A DNA stretch of 64,000 nt from Chitiniphilus eburneus (GCF_005048205.1 NZ_SUMF01000007.1:1-64000); one strand, 5' to 3'. Counted from the stretch's first letter, positions 1-12,313 are shown. Program-made: numbers and translations. The notes: a model not told the origin generated them from the letters alone.

Positions 1-930
1 AGCGTCGTATCTTCCTGCACCGTGCCGGTGCCGGTGGTTGCCGTTTCATTGGTACCGGCAATGGTCACGGTGATGACATGGGTGGTGCCGTCCGCGCTGG
101 TCACGGTGATCGGCCGCACCAGGCTTTCGCCTTCCTTGAGCACCTGCACCGCCGGATCGGCGTTGTTCAGGGTGTAGGTCCAGTTACCGGCCGCATCGAT
201 GGTCAGCGAGCCATACACGCCATCCTGGATGGTGCCGGCGTTGAATACCGCCTGCCCCGCATCCGGGTCGGTCACGTCCAGCTTGCCGCCCACGGTCAGG
301 ATGACGTCTTCCTTCACCAGCCCCGCATCCGCGCCCGGGGTGTGCGGCACGATGATCGCGCCGTCATCCAGGCCCAGCACGTTGATGGTCACGGTAGTGG
401 TGACGCCATCGTCCAGGGTGACAGTGAATGTCTCCACCTTGGTCTCGCCCGTCACCAGCGCCTGCACCACCGGGTCCGCGTTGTTCAGCGTGTAGGTCCA
501 GTGGCCGTTGGCATCGACGCTCAGCGAGCCGTAGGTGCCGTTCTGCGTGGTCGGCACGAAGGTGGCGACCCCGGTGGCGACCAGCGTGCCGTCCGCCGTC
601 AGCGTCGTATCTTCCTGCACCGTGCCGGTGCCGGTGGTTGCCGTTTCGTCGGTACCGGCAATGGTCACGGTGATGACGTGGGTGGTGCCATCGACACTGG
701 TCACGGTGATCGACCGCACCAGGCTCTCGCCTTCCTTGAGCACCTGCACCGCCGGATCGTCGTTGTTCAGGGTATAGGTCCAGTTACCGGCCGCGTCGAT
801 GGTCAGCGAACCGTACACGCCATCCTGGATGGTGCCGGCGGTGAACATCGCTTCGCCTTCGTCCGGGTCGGTGATCTCCAGCTTGCCGGACGCGGCCAGC
901 GTGACGTCTTCCTTCACCGCGCCGCTATCC
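1..930 (-). repeat. 600-bp super-repeat inside the adhesin gene (positions 1-330 match 601-930)
   Basis: Bases 1-330 and 601-930 align without gaps at an offset of exactly 600 bp. The first 240 bases differ at only a handful of positions, mostly synonymous, and the match weakens after about 245. Two VCBS-like domains (2 x about 100 codons) make up each 600-bp period, so the array alternates two domain types. More copies are expected to the left of the window. Confidence 0.85.
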
Positions 931-1742
931 TGCCCGGTGATGATGGCAGGATCCTGCACGGGAGTGATATCGATGGTGATCACCACCGTGGTGGTGCCGC
1001 CACGCCCGTCGGACACTTCGACCAGGAAGCGGTCGCTGCCGTTGTAGTCCTGGTTCGGGGTGTAGACATAGGTGCCGTCCGGGCTGAGCAACACCGTGCC
1101 ATGGGTCGGCATGCCCTGGCTCACCAGCGTATAGCTCAGCGGATCGCCATTGGGGTCGCGGGCGACGATGTGCCCGGTGACGGAAGTATCTTCTTCGATG
1201 ACGTGGTGCGCGTCCGTGCCCACGGGTGGCGCGTTGGCCAATGTATCGGCAACGCCCAGCGTCGCGCCGGTCAAGTCAATGTCCGGTGGTATTTCAGAGG
1301 TATTCAGGCCGAAGTTGAACGCAGCCGGCTCAACCGATTCGACCACGCGCATCAGTCGTATGAACGAGTGCCCGGATTCCTCGCCACCACCGGTCAGACC
1401 GGCCGCCGCAGGGTCGAGCAGTTCAGAAATGTCGCCGCCATCGGCAAGCACCTGCGCCACCTGCGCGGTTTCCTGGTCTACCTGGGCCAGCGCCGCATCC
1501 AGCGGATCGGCCGGCGTGGTGCCGAGGAAGGCCGCGTCGATCAACAGCGATCGGTCCTCGCCGATGGCGACCTGTTCGCCATTCGGTAGTTGCAAGACCA
1601 TGCTGCCATCAGGACCGGTGACGACAACCTGGTTTTCATTGACGTGATCGCCCGGCTTGAGCGCGGTGAGCTTGCCGGTAGCATCACGCAGGTAAGCATC
1701 GCCCAGGACATGGACGATGGTGGCTTGAGCGGGTGTGGCCAT
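1..1742 (-). CDS. LapA-type giant biofilm adhesin, N-terminal part (runs off the left edge)
   Basis: This is the first 580 codons of a type-I-secreted surface adhesin; the C-terminus lies outside the window. The start ATG at 1742 is preceded by an AGGAG ribosome site. Residues 1-150 look like the LapA/BapA retention module: an acidic globular N-terminus, then DPAAAGLTGGG at about 110-120 (the di-alanine site cut by LapG-type proteases in the family), then GHSFIRL. About residues 170-260 form a cadherin-like/tandem-95 domain, and roughly 100-residue VCBS-type repeats follow (recurrent motifs GTIQDGVYGSL, NWTYTLNN). The family holds cells to surfaces while c-di-GMP keeps the protease inactive. 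That assignment rests on motif recognition; no lapG, lapD or secretion genes are in the window. Confidence 0.85.
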   Translation of the reverse strand, partial: MATPAQATIVHVLGDAYLRDATGKLTALKPGDHVNENQVVVTGPDGSMVLQLPNGEQVAIGEDRSLLIDAAFLGTTPADPLDAALAQVDQETAQVAQVLADGGDISELLDPAAAGLTGGGEESGHSFIRLMRVVESVEPAAFNFGLNTSEIPPDIDLTGATLGVADTLANAPPVGTDAHHVIEEDTSVTGHIVARDPNGDPLSYTLVSQGMPTHGTVLLSPDGTYVYTPNQDYNGSDRFLVEVSDGRGGTTTVVITIDITPVQDPAIITGQDSGAVKEDVTLAASGKLEITDPDEGEAMFTAGTIQDGVYGSLTIDAAGNWTYTLNNDDPAVQVLKEGESLVRSITVTSVDGTTHVITVTIAGTDETATTGTGTVQEDTTLTADGTLVATGVATFVPTTQNGTYGSLSVDANGHWTYTLNNADPVVQALVTGETKVETFTVTLDDGVTTTVTINVLGLDDGAIIVPHTPGADAGLVKEDVILTVGGKLDVTDPDAGQAVFNAGTIQDGVYGSLTIDAAGNWTYTLNNADPAVQVLKEGESLVRPITVTSADGTTHVITVTIAGTNETATTGTGTVQEDTT

Positions 1743-1853
1743 GATCGTGCTCCTGCATGCAACCAATGACGGTTGTTAACAATTTATGAGCACGGCGATA
1801 ACCAGGCCATTGTACCGCGGTACACCAGACGGCCCTTTTGTTTGATCTGGCGC

Positions 1854-1880
1854 AAAAAAAGGGCAGCCAGCCGGCTGCCC
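1854..1880 (-). terminator. Rho-independent terminator of the first chitinase gene
   Basis: The inverted repeat GGGCAGCC-AGCC-GGCTGCCC (1861-1880) lies 21 bp beyond the chitinase stop. Seven A residues at 1854-1860 become the U-tract on the minus strand. It separates the chitinase transcript from the adhesin gene downstream. Confidence 0.9.
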
Positions 1881-1901
1881 TTCCCTGTGGTGCCCGGACG
1901 C

Positions 1902-3677
1902 TTACTTCTTGGTCAGGCCCTGGTAAACGGTATCGACCAGTTCACCTTCGGTGTCGCCCACCAGATCCCAGGCCATGATGCCGCCCAGGTTCTGCTTCTT
2001 GACGAACTCAACCTTGTCCTTGATGGCCTGCACGTCGTCGTATACCCACATCACGTCGCCGTCCAGCTTCCACACCGCGCGGGACTTCTCGTCGCGGAAC
2101 ACCTTGCCCGGCATGGCCTTGATGTCGGTATAACCGGCCGCGCCCTCGTCATAGGTGCCCTTGGCCTTGCCCTTGACCGGCTGGCCCATGCCGTTGTTGT
2201 CGGTCTTGCTCAGAACCCAGCCGTAGCCGTAGAACGGCACACCGACCAGCAGCTTCTGCGGCGGCACGCCCCCTTCCACGAACTCCTTGAGCGCACCGGC
2301 GGTGGTCACTTCGGCGGACGAGCCATACAACGTGGCCAGGTGACCGGACTTGTTCGACCACGGGCCGTTGAAGTCATAGGTCATCACGCTGATCCAGTTC
2401 AGCGGCTTGTGGATCTTGTCCAGCTCCATGCCGGCCAGGATATTGGACGGCGCGCCCGATGCGATCGTCAGCAGGTAACCCGGCTTGGCGGCATCCAATT
2501 GCTTGCGGAACTCGTTCAACAGCGCGGTGAAGTTCTGCTTGTCCTCTGGGCGGACGATATTGCCCGGCGCGCCCTGGCTGGCAGGGTATTCCCAGTCGAT
2601 ATCGACGCCGTCGAACACACCAGCGGCCAGGCCCGGCACCACCTTGCCGTTCTTGTCCGGCACGTTGCCCTTGATGTAGGCATCGATGCACGACTTGACG
2701 AAGGCTTCGCGATTGGCCGGCAGCGCGGCATCGGAGAAGTTCTTCGACCATGTCCAGCCGCCCAGGCTGATGACGAACTTCAGGTTGGGGTGCTTCTTCT
2801 TCAGTTGCTTGATCTGGTTCCAGTGCCCGAACAGACCGTTGTCACCCTTGTCTTCCTTGCCGTCGAGCGTGTGCTCGGTCGGGATCGGGTTCCAGTAGTC
2901 GAGGCCGGCGCTACCGACACCTTCCTTCTCCACGCCCACCGAGCACTTGTTGTCGACCACGTTGCCGAAGGCATACTGGATGACGGTGGCCTTGTCGGCG
3001 GTGCCGCTGGTTTCGATGTTCTTCACCCAGTAGCCACGGCTGTTGCCCCAACTGGTGAAGTAGTAAACCATCTGCGGGCCCTTGCCGGCCGGCGCGTCGC
3101 CCGCCGCCACGGTGGCGATCACCGGCGCGGCGGCTTCCTTCAGCTTGCCGTCGCCATCACCCTTCTGGATCAGCTTGATGTTGTCGAAATAGACGTCGCC
3201 ACCGGCGCCGTTGGATTGCACCCATTGCTCGAGCGCGAGGTGGAAGTCGAAGCGGCCCTTGAAGTCGAAGTCATAGGACTGCCACTTGCCGGTGTCCTTG
3301 ATACGCTCCGGGAAGCCGGAACTGGCCGTGCCGGCCACCCAGTAGTCGCGGCCGGGGAACTCGGCGGTAATGCCGATCACGCCGCCGCAGTTGCTCTTGC
3401 AGGTGCCCAGGTAGTCGAAGGTGAGCTTGTACTTGCCTTCGGGGAATTTTTCCTTGGTGAAGATATCGCCGCCGAAGACCGGCTTGTCGAAACGCAATAC
3501 CTTGTTGCCGGGGCGCAGCGGGTCGTCGACGATGGTGGCATTCATCGGCACGGTACCGTCGCCGTTCTGGCCAACCCAGAGGGTATTCAGGTCGCCATCG
3601 AATTTTTCATCCACGACCACCTTGTCGGCATGGGCGAATGCCGCCACCAACAGCAGGGGCAGGAACAGCTTCTTCAT
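1902..3677 (-). CDS. secreted GH18 chitinase with N-terminal beta-sandwich domain
   Basis: A 591-aa endochitinase-type enzyme predicted to hydrolyse beta-1,4 GlcNAc chains outside the cell. The start ATG at 3677 follows a GGAGG site and begins a clear signal peptide (MKKLFLPLLLVAAFAHA); an upstream in-frame extension lacks these. About residues 18-175 form a jelly-roll-like domain ending in DVYFDNIKL, a pattern seen in carbohydrate-binding modules. A linker follows, then the GH18 barrel (from about 205) with SLGGWTWS and the catalytic signature [10 protein letters not shown] (acid Glu at about 360), and MTYDFNGPW and MAWDL further on. The gene is preceded by a second GH18 gene on the same strand. 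Exact mode (endo or exo) cannot be told from sequence alone. Confidence 0.93.
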   Translation of the reverse strand: MKKLFLPLLLVAAFAHADKVVVDEKFDGDLNTLWVGQNGDGTVPMNATIVDDPLRPGNKVLRFDKPVFGGDIFTKEKFPEGKYKLTFDYLGTCKSNCGGVIGITAEFPGRDYWVAGTASSGFPERIKDTGKWQSYDFDFKGRFDFHLALEQWVQSNGAGGDVYFDNIKLIQKGDGDGKLKEAAAPVIATVAAGDAPAGKGPQMVYYFTSWGNSRGYWVKNIETSGTADKATVIQYAFGNVVDNKCSVGVEKEGVGSAGLDYWNPIPTEHTLDGKEDKGDNGLFGHWNQIKQLKKKHPNLKFVISLGGWTWSKNFSDAALPANREAFVKSCIDAYIKGNVPDKNGKVVPGLAAGVFDGVDIDWEYPASQGAPGNIVRPEDKQNFTALLNEFRKQLDAAKPGYLLTIASGAPSNILAGMELDKIHKPLNWISVMTYDFNGPWSNKSGHLATLYGSSAEVTTAGALKEFVEGGVPPQKLLVGVPFYGYGWVLSKTDNNGMGQPVKGKAKGTYDEGAAGYTDIKAMPGKVFRDEKSRAVWKLDGDVMWVYDDVQAIKDKVEFVKKQNLGGIMAWDLVGDTEGELVDTVYQGLTKK

Positions 3678-3828
3678 CTTTTTTCCTCCTGGGCACCGGT
3701 CGGAATGACCGATGTTGTTATCAGCACCGGCGACGATCCATCCACACGTGCTTCGCCGCGCCAAGCATCGTATATAGCATGGCGCTCCGGCGCTGTCAGG
3801 CGTCTTGCAGCGGTCGTGCCAGACGCGC

Positions 3829-3860
3829 AACGGCCGGCGTGCAATGCAGCGCCGGCCGTT
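3829..3860 (-). terminator. hairpin between the two chitinase genes, possible terminator
   Basis: A perfect 11-bp inverted repeat (AACGGCCGGCG at 3829-3839, CGCCGGCCGTT at 3850-3860) with a 10-base loop follows the stop of the upstream chitinase. There is no real U-tract, so it may terminate weakly or only stabilise the 3' end. Confidence 0.5.
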
Positions 3861-3929
3861 TCAGGGTTTGCGGCAGCGGTTGGCCCGCCATCCGGGCGAG
3901 GCACCCCGCAACGCCTGCAAAATGGCGAT

Positions 3930-5213
<1,284 letters not shown>

Positions 5214-5258
5214 CTAGCAGCATTTTGCCGCTTTCGATTTGTCCTGGATTGTGGCGAG

Positions 5259-7413
<2,155 letters not shown>

Positions 7414-7453
7414 GGGTGGATTCTGGTCCCGTCGAATGGATCGGCGTGGGCGC

Positions 7454-8329
7454 TCAATGCAGGCGCGCGCCCCAGTGCAGCTTGAGGCGCAGGGTGTCGT
7501 AATAGTCGTAACCGGTGGGATGCAGGATACGCAGCGTGTTGCGGTAGCGGCGGATCAGCACCCGGTCCTGCTCGCGCAGTTCGCAGTCGGACTGGTTGTC
7601 GAAATAGACGCGCGCGTCGTGACCACGAGTGAGGAAGAACTCGATCTCACAGGTATCGTTGATCACGATGGGGCGGTTGGACAGCGACTGCGGGCAGATC
7701 GGCACCAGCGCCAGCGCCGGCAGGCTGGGATGCATGATCGGGCCGCCCGATGCCAGCGAATACGCGGTGGATCCGGTCGGCGTGGAGACGATCAGGCCAT
7801 CCGAGCGCTGGCTGTAGACAAACTTGCGGTCGATGAACACTTCGAACTCCACCATCGCGCCGGTGGAGCCCCGGCTGAACACCACGTCGTTGAACGCCAG
7901 CGCCTGCGCGATCTCGACGTTATCGCGCCAGACGGAGGTCTCCAGCAGGATGCGCTCCTCGGGCTCGAACGCGCCGCCCAGCATCTCGCGCACCATCCGC
8001 TCCATTTCGCCCAGCGGCAGGTCGGTGAGAAAGCCCAGCTTGCCCTGGTTCACGCCGATCAGCGGCGTGCGATAGGGCGCCAGCAGGCGCGCGACGCCCA
8101 GCATGGTGCCATCGCCCCCCAGCACGATGGCAAGATCGGCCACCTTGCCGATGTCCTCGCGATCCACCAGGTCGAAGCCGTCCAGGCCGTGCTCTTTTGC
8201 CGACTCGGTCTCGATCATCACGCGCACGCCTTCGTCGACCAGCATCTTCGCCAGGCGCCTGATGGGCTCGCCGATGGCTGGGGTGTTATGGCGCGGGACC
8301 AGGGCAATGGTCTTGAACAGGCTGGGCAT
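7454..8329 (-). CDS. nadK: NAD kinase
   Basis: A 291-aa cytosolic enzyme that phosphorylates NAD+ to NADP+ using ATP. The family motifs are present: GGDGTML (71-77), NQGKLGFL, and PTGSTAYSLASGGP. The start MPSLFKTIALVPR at 8329 fits the usual N-terminus; a longer in-frame extension to 8407 has no family similarity. It is divergent from hrcA, with 106 bp between the two starts, the standard arrangement in betaproteobacteria. Confidence 0.96.
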   Translation of the reverse strand: MPSLFKTIALVPRHNTPAIGEPIRRLAKMLVDEGVRVMIETESAKEHGLDGFDLVDREDIGKVADLAIVLGGDGTMLGVARLLAPYRTPLIGVNQGKLGFLTDLPLGEMERMVREMLGGAFEPEERILLETSVWRDNVEIAQALAFNDVVFSRGSTGAMVEFEVFIDRKFVYSQRSDGLIVSTPTGSTAYSLASGGPIMHPSLPALALVPICPQSLSNRPIVINDTCEIEFFLTRGHDARVYFDNQSDCELREQDRVLIRRYRNTLRILHPTGYDYYDTLRLKLHWGARLH

Positions 8330-8423
8330 GGGCTTTCCGAAAGGCGGCGCGCAACCATCGGTCGCGCTTCGATTCGCATTTAACCATACGCCGCGCGGGG
8401 TGCGCACGACGCGGCACGCACGC

Positions 8424-8429
8424 TACAAT
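8424..8429 (+). promoter_or_regulatory. possible -10 box of hrcA (TACAAT)
   Basis: TACAAT lies seven bases before the hrcA ATG, which would give a nearly leaderless transcript. No convincing -35 box is visible, and no CIRCE inverted repeat (the HrcA operator) was found beside it. Confidence 0.3.
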
Positions 8430-8435
8430 CGGCCC

Positions 8436-9455
8436 ATGTTAAGCGAACGCGCGCAAATCCTGCTTCGAACACTGGTCGAGCGTTATATCGCCGACGGCCA
8501 GCCTGTCGGCTCCAAGGCATTGACCCACTACTCCGGGCTGGACGTCAGTTCAGCCACCATCCGCAATGTCATGGCGGATCTGGAAGAGCTGGGTTTTGTC
8601 GCCAGCCCGCATACGTCGGCCGGGCGGATTCCCACCGCGCGCGGCTACCGGTTCTTCGTGGACAGCTATCTGTCGGTCAACCCGCTGGAACGCCTGTCCA
8701 CCGACGACATCCTGCGCGCGCACCCCGGCAGCATGCTGTCCGACAACCCGCAGCGCGCGGTGATGTCGGCGTCGCAACTACTGTCGCAACTGACCAACTT
8801 CGCCGGCGTGGTGCTGTCGCCCAAGCGGCAGGACGTGCGTCTCAAGCAGGTGGAGTTCCTCAAGCTGTCGGACAAGCGCGTGCTGCTGATCCTGGTCACC
8901 ACCGACGGCGATGTGCAGAACCGCATCCTCCATATCGATACCGACCTGGACGCCGGCCAGTTGCTGGAGGCGTCCAACTTCCTGAATGCGCATTGCGCCG
9001 GCCGCACGCTCGGCTCGCTGCGCGGCATCGTGGAAGCCGAAATCCACCAGTTGCGCGGCGAGCTGGTCGGGTTGCTGAATGCCGCGCTGGCCCAGTCGCC
9101 CGGCGACGAAGGCGCCGGTGTGCTGATTTCCGGTGAACACCATCTGTTGGGGAGCGCCGAACTGGCCGCCAACATGGGGCGCCTGAAGCAACTGTTCGAG
9201 CTGTTCGAACGCAAGGCCTCGCTGCTGCAACTGCTGGAAAGCGGCTGCGCCGCCGAAGGCGTGCAGATCTTCATCGGCGGCGAATCCGGCCTGGCACCGC
9301 TGGACGAATGCTCGGTCATCACCGCGCCCTATCACCTGGACGGCCAGGTGGTCGGCACCCTGGGCGTGATCGGCCCCACCCGCATGGCTTACGAACGCGT
9401 CATTCCCATCGTCGATGTCACGGCGCGTCTGTTGTCCAACGCGCTGTCGTCCTAG
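8436..9455 (+). CDS. hrcA: heat-inducible transcription repressor HrcA
   Basis: A 339-aa repressor of groE and dnaK class heat-shock operons that binds CIRCE operators. The N-terminal winged helix (residues 1-75) contains SSATIRNVMADLEELGF and SPHTSAGRIPT, both diagnostic. A GAF-like domain and dimerisation region follow. The start at 8436 gives the typical MLSERAQILLRTLVERYI; a longer frame opening at 8103 only reads antisense to nadK. No chaperone genes are present in the window, so its targets lie elsewhere. Confidence 0.95.
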   Translation: MLSERAQILLRTLVERYIADGQPVGSKALTHYSGLDVSSATIRNVMADLEELGFVASPHTSAGRIPTARGYRFFVDSYLSVNPLERLSTDDILRAHPGSMLSDNPQRAVMSASQLLSQLTNFAGVVLSPKRQDVRLKQVEFLKLSDKRVLLILVTTDGDVQNRILHIDTDLDAGQLLEASNFLNAHCAGRTLGSLRGIVEAEIHQLRGELVGLLNAALAQSPGDEGAGVLISGEHHLLGSAELAANMGRLKQLFELFERKASLLQLLESGCAAEGVQIFIGGESGLAPLDECSVITAPYHLDGQVVGTLGVIGPTRMAYERVIPIVDVTARLLSNALSS

Positions 9456-9597
9456 CGGCCGCCTGCGACGTCGATGCTTAACCTCACCCACCTCCGGATG
9501 GACGTGCCTGACCGCACCCATTGAATCAAATCGCCGAATCCCGTTCCAACAGCCTTTTCATCCCACGCGGGTTCGCCCGCGCCCAACCGGACTCCGC

Positions 9598-10656
9598 ATG
9601 CCTTCGATCCGCCCGCTCCTGCTCTGCCTCGCCCTGCTCGCCCCCGCCGCCCATGCCGATGAAGCGCTGCTCCAGCGCGACGACGTGCGCCAGTACCTGG
9701 ATACGGTGGCCGTCGAGCAGAACATGGATCGCGCCGCACTGGATGCATTGTTCCTGCGTGTGACGCCGCAGCCGGCGATCCTGCCGATCTTCGACCGTCC
9801 CGGCACCAGCCGGCCGTGGTACCAGTTCCGCGAGGGTTTTCTTTCCGATTCCCGCATCGTCGGCGGCGCGCGCTTCATGCGGCGCTACCCCGAAATCCTG
9901 GATGCCGTGCAACAGCGCTATGGCGTGCCGGCGGAGCTGATCACCGCCATCGTCGGCGTGGAGACCAACTACGGCCGCCTCACCGGCAACTACCGGGTCC
10001 TGGACGTGCTGACCACCATGGCGTTCGACTACCCGCGTCGCGCCGACTTCTTCCGCAAGGAACTCACCGAGTTCCTGCTGCTGGCACGCGAGGAGGAAAG
10101 CGACCCGCTCAGCTTCATGGGGTCCTATGCCGGCGCAATGGGCTGGCCGCAATTCATGCCTTCCAGTTTCCGTGCCTATGCGGTGGACTGGAACGGCGAC
10201 CACCATCGCGACATCTGGGGTACACCCGAAGACGTGATCGCCAGCGTGGCGCACTACCTGGAACTGCACGGCTGGCAGCGGCATGGCGACAGCTACCAGC
10301 CGGTGAACGTGCGCGAGGACAACACGCTGGCCGAGGTGATGGAAAAACCGTTCGATCTCACCCACAGCGTGGCGGAGCTGATGCAGCGCGGCGCCATGCC
10401 GCTGGAGGAACTCGACACCGCGCAACCTGCCGTGCTGTTCACGCTGGAAACCGAGCCGGGCGTGGAACGCTATTACCTGGGCCTGACCAACTTCTACGTC
10501 GTCACCCGCTACAACCGCAGCAAGCACTATGCGACCGCCGTGTTCGAACTGGCCTCGGCGATCCGTGGCGCCTATGAAAACGGCGTCGATCTGGCCCCGC
10601 CGCCCGCGCCGAAGAAACCCGCCAGGACCTCCGGCAAATGGAAGAAAGCCAAATGA
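9598..10656 (+). CDS. mltB: lytic murein transglycosylase B
   Basis: A 352-aa periplasmic enzyme that cleaves peptidoglycan glycan strands to 1,6-anhydro ends. The signal peptide MPSIRPLLLCLALLAPAAHA has no lipobox cysteine at its end, so this copy is probably soluble rather than a lipoprotein as in E. coli. The catalytic Glu is in VGVETNYG (about residue 122), followed by SYAGAMGWPQFMPSS and the substrate-site pattern DWNGDHHRDIW. The C-terminal tail is Pro/Lys rich. Its stop overlaps the next gene's start (ATGA). Confidence 0.93.
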   Translation: MPSIRPLLLCLALLAPAAHADEALLQRDDVRQYLDTVAVEQNMDRAALDALFLRVTPQPAILPIFDRPGTSRPWYQFREGFLSDSRIVGGARFMRRYPEILDAVQQRYGVPAELITAIVGVETNYGRLTGNYRVLDVLTTMAFDYPRRADFFRKELTEFLLLAREEESDPLSFMGSYAGAMGWPQFMPSSFRAYAVDWNGDHHRDIWGTPEDVIASVAHYLELHGWQRHGDSYQPVNVREDNTLAEVMEKPFDLTHSVAELMQRGAMPLEELDTAQPAVLFTLETEPGVERYYLGLTNFYVVTRYNRSKHYATAVFELASAIRGAYENGVDLAPPPAPKKPARTSGKWKKAK

Positions 10657-11609
10657 AGCCCGCCCGCACACCGCTTCGAATGCTGGCCGTCGCAACCGCG
10701 CTGCTGGCCTCATCCGTCGTCGCCAGCGATCTGAGCATCTGCCTGGGCTTCAAGCCCGACGACAAGGTGCTGGTGGTCAACGCCGATGATGTCGGCATGC
10801 ATCCCGACCTGGACCGCGCCGCCTTCGCGCTGATCGACGGCAAGAAGATCCAGTCGCTGTCGCTGATGCCGCCCACCCCCAATTTCAAGCAAGCGGCGCA
10901 GATGGCCGTGGCACGCAAGCTGCCGGTCGGCGTGCACCTGACGCTGACCAACGAATGGCAGGCGGCACAGCCCTGGGGCGCGGTGCTGCCGCAATCCGAA
11001 GTGCCGTCGCTTTACAACCCGCAAGGCCGGCTATGGGCGACCACGCAGGAAGTGGCGCGCCATGCCAAGCCCGAAGAGGCGAAGAAGGAACTGCTGGCCC
11101 AGATCGCCCGGGCCCGCGCCGCGGGGCTGACCATCACCCATCTCGATGCGCACATGGTGTTCTGGGGGGCAAGCCCCGAACTGCTCTGGCTCTATGTCGG
11201 CCTGCCCGCCGAGACCGGCATTCCCGTGGTGATGCAGGGCAACTTCATGCCCCTGGACAAGCAGATGGCGGCGGCCCGCGAACTCCAGGGCGGCGGCGCG
11301 CTCACTCCGGACGCTTTCTTCATGCAGTACAAGCCGGCACAGCGGCACGAAGGCAAGCGGTATGCCGGTTACGACGGATTGTTCGCGCAACTGCCGGCGG
11401 GCATCAGCCACCTGGCGATCCATCCAGCCCGGGACAGCGCCTCGGCCCGCGCGGCAATTGCCGACCTGACGCTGCGGCTGTCCGATTTCGAGGCATGGAA
11501 TGACGCCAACCTGGGCAAGCTGGGCCAGGGCGTGAAACGCACCGACTACCGTGCCCTGAAAGCCTTGCAGGAGAAGATCAACACCGGTGATGAGCACTGT
11601 CTGAAATAG
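10653..11609 (+). CDS. secreted ChbG/YdjC-family carbohydrate deacetylase
   Basis: A 318-aa protein of the YdjC/ChbG fold (family members deacetylate chito-oligosaccharides or related sugars). It shows the metal-site pattern VVNADDVGM (D45, D46), GVHLTLTNEW and THLDAHM. Residues 1-25 form a signal peptide, so it is predicted to act in the periplasm, unlike cytosolic ChbG. It starts by ATGA overlap with mltB and is therefore translationally coupled. The substrate is not certain; chitin-derived oligomers or peptidoglycan fragments both fit the neighbours. Confidence 0.8.
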   Translation: MKPARTPLRMLAVATALLASSVVASDLSICLGFKPDDKVLVVNADDVGMHPDLDRAAFALIDGKKIQSLSLMPPTPNFKQAAQMAVARKLPVGVHLTLTNEWQAAQPWGAVLPQSEVPSLYNPQGRLWATTQEVARHAKPEEAKKELLAQIARARAAGLTITHLDAHMVFWGASPELLWLYVGLPAETGIPVVMQGNFMPLDKQMAAARELQGGGALTPDAFFMQYKPAQRHEGKRYAGYDGLFAQLPAGISHLAIHPARDSASARAAIADLTLRLSDFEAWNDANLGKLGQGVKRTDYRALKALQEKINTGDEHCLK

Positions 11610-11743
11610 CACGCGAAGAAACCACCACCTTCCTGCGCGCGGATGGCCATTCCGCCTACATATCGGCGTCCAGCCACTGGTTAGCATGAACCCTGGAAAT
11701 CGCGGCCATTGCCCGCGATGGCATAACGCCAGGAGGAATGCAC

Positions 11744-12256
11744 ATGTCCGACGAACGCGAAATCACATCCGAAAACCGCGACCCCATCACCGGGGAAAAG
11801 GAATTCCATCCGGCAGGCACCGGTACCGGCGCGGTACTGGGCGGCGCGGCGGGTATCGGCGCTGCCGTGGCCACGGGCGCGGCGCTCGGCACGGCGGCGG
11901 GGCCGGTGGGTACCGTGGCCGGTGCCGCCATCGGCGCCGTCCTGGGTGGCCTGGCCGGCAAGGCGCTGGCCGAGGAATACAACCCGACCGAGGAAGACGC
12001 CTACTGGCGCGAAAACTACGCCAATCAGTCGTACTACGAGGCCGGCCGCCAGTACCAGGATTACGAAGGCGCCTATCGCACCGGCTATGAAGGCCGTGCC
12101 CGGCTGCTGAATCAGGAGTTCGACGAAGCGGAGCCGGTGCTGCGGGTGGACTACGAGCGCAATCGCGGCGGTTCGTCGCTGGACTGGGAGCGGGCGCGCA
12201 GCGCGGCGCAGGCCTCCTGGGATCGGGTGAACCATCGTTACATCGATCGTCGCTGA
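11744..12256 (+). CDS. glycine-zipper protein of unknown function
   Basis: A 170-aa protein. A strong AGGAGG site at 11731-11736 is best spaced for the ATG at 11744; the ATG at 11738 is too close. Residues about 25-73 form an Ala/Gly-rich helical hairpin with GxxxG repeats (GTGTGAVLGGAAGIGAA), a glycine zipper typical of membrane-associated proteins. The rest is hydrophilic and Tyr/Glu/Arg rich (YYEAGRQYQDYEGAYRTGYEG). There is no signal peptide. Similar proteins are annotated only as hypothetical; a stress role is sometimes supposed but nothing here shows it. Confidence 0.75.
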   Translation: MSDEREITSENRDPITGEKEFHPAGTGTGAVLGGAAGIGAAVATGAALGTAAGPVGTVAGAAIGAVLGGLAGKALAEEYNPTEEDAYWRENYANQSYYEAGRQYQDYEGAYRTGYEGRARLLNQEFDEAEPVLRVDYERNRGGSSLDWERARSAAQASWDRVNHRYIDRR

Positions 12257-12260
12257 GTCA

Positions 12261-12303
12261 CCCCGACAAAAAGCCCCGGCCATGCCGGGGCTTTTTGTCG
12301 GGG
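12261..12303. terminator. bidirectional terminator between convergent genes
   Basis: A perfect 20-bp stem (12261-12280 against 12284-12303) with a three-base loop lies between the glycine-zipper gene and htpX. Runs of five A and five T sit inside the arms, so either strand gives a GC hairpin followed by U residues. Confidence 0.92.
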
Positions 12304-12313
12304 TCGGCGTCGC

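Noticed and set aside
78-1589. 503-codon plus-strand frame over the adhesin
   Set aside because: The minus strand encodes VCBS-like repeats with a proper start and ribosome site; the plus frame is its shadow.
8330-8435. CIRCE operator near hrcA
   Set aside because: No TTAGCACTC-N9-GAGTGCTAA-like inverted repeat could be found in the nadK-hrcA spacer.
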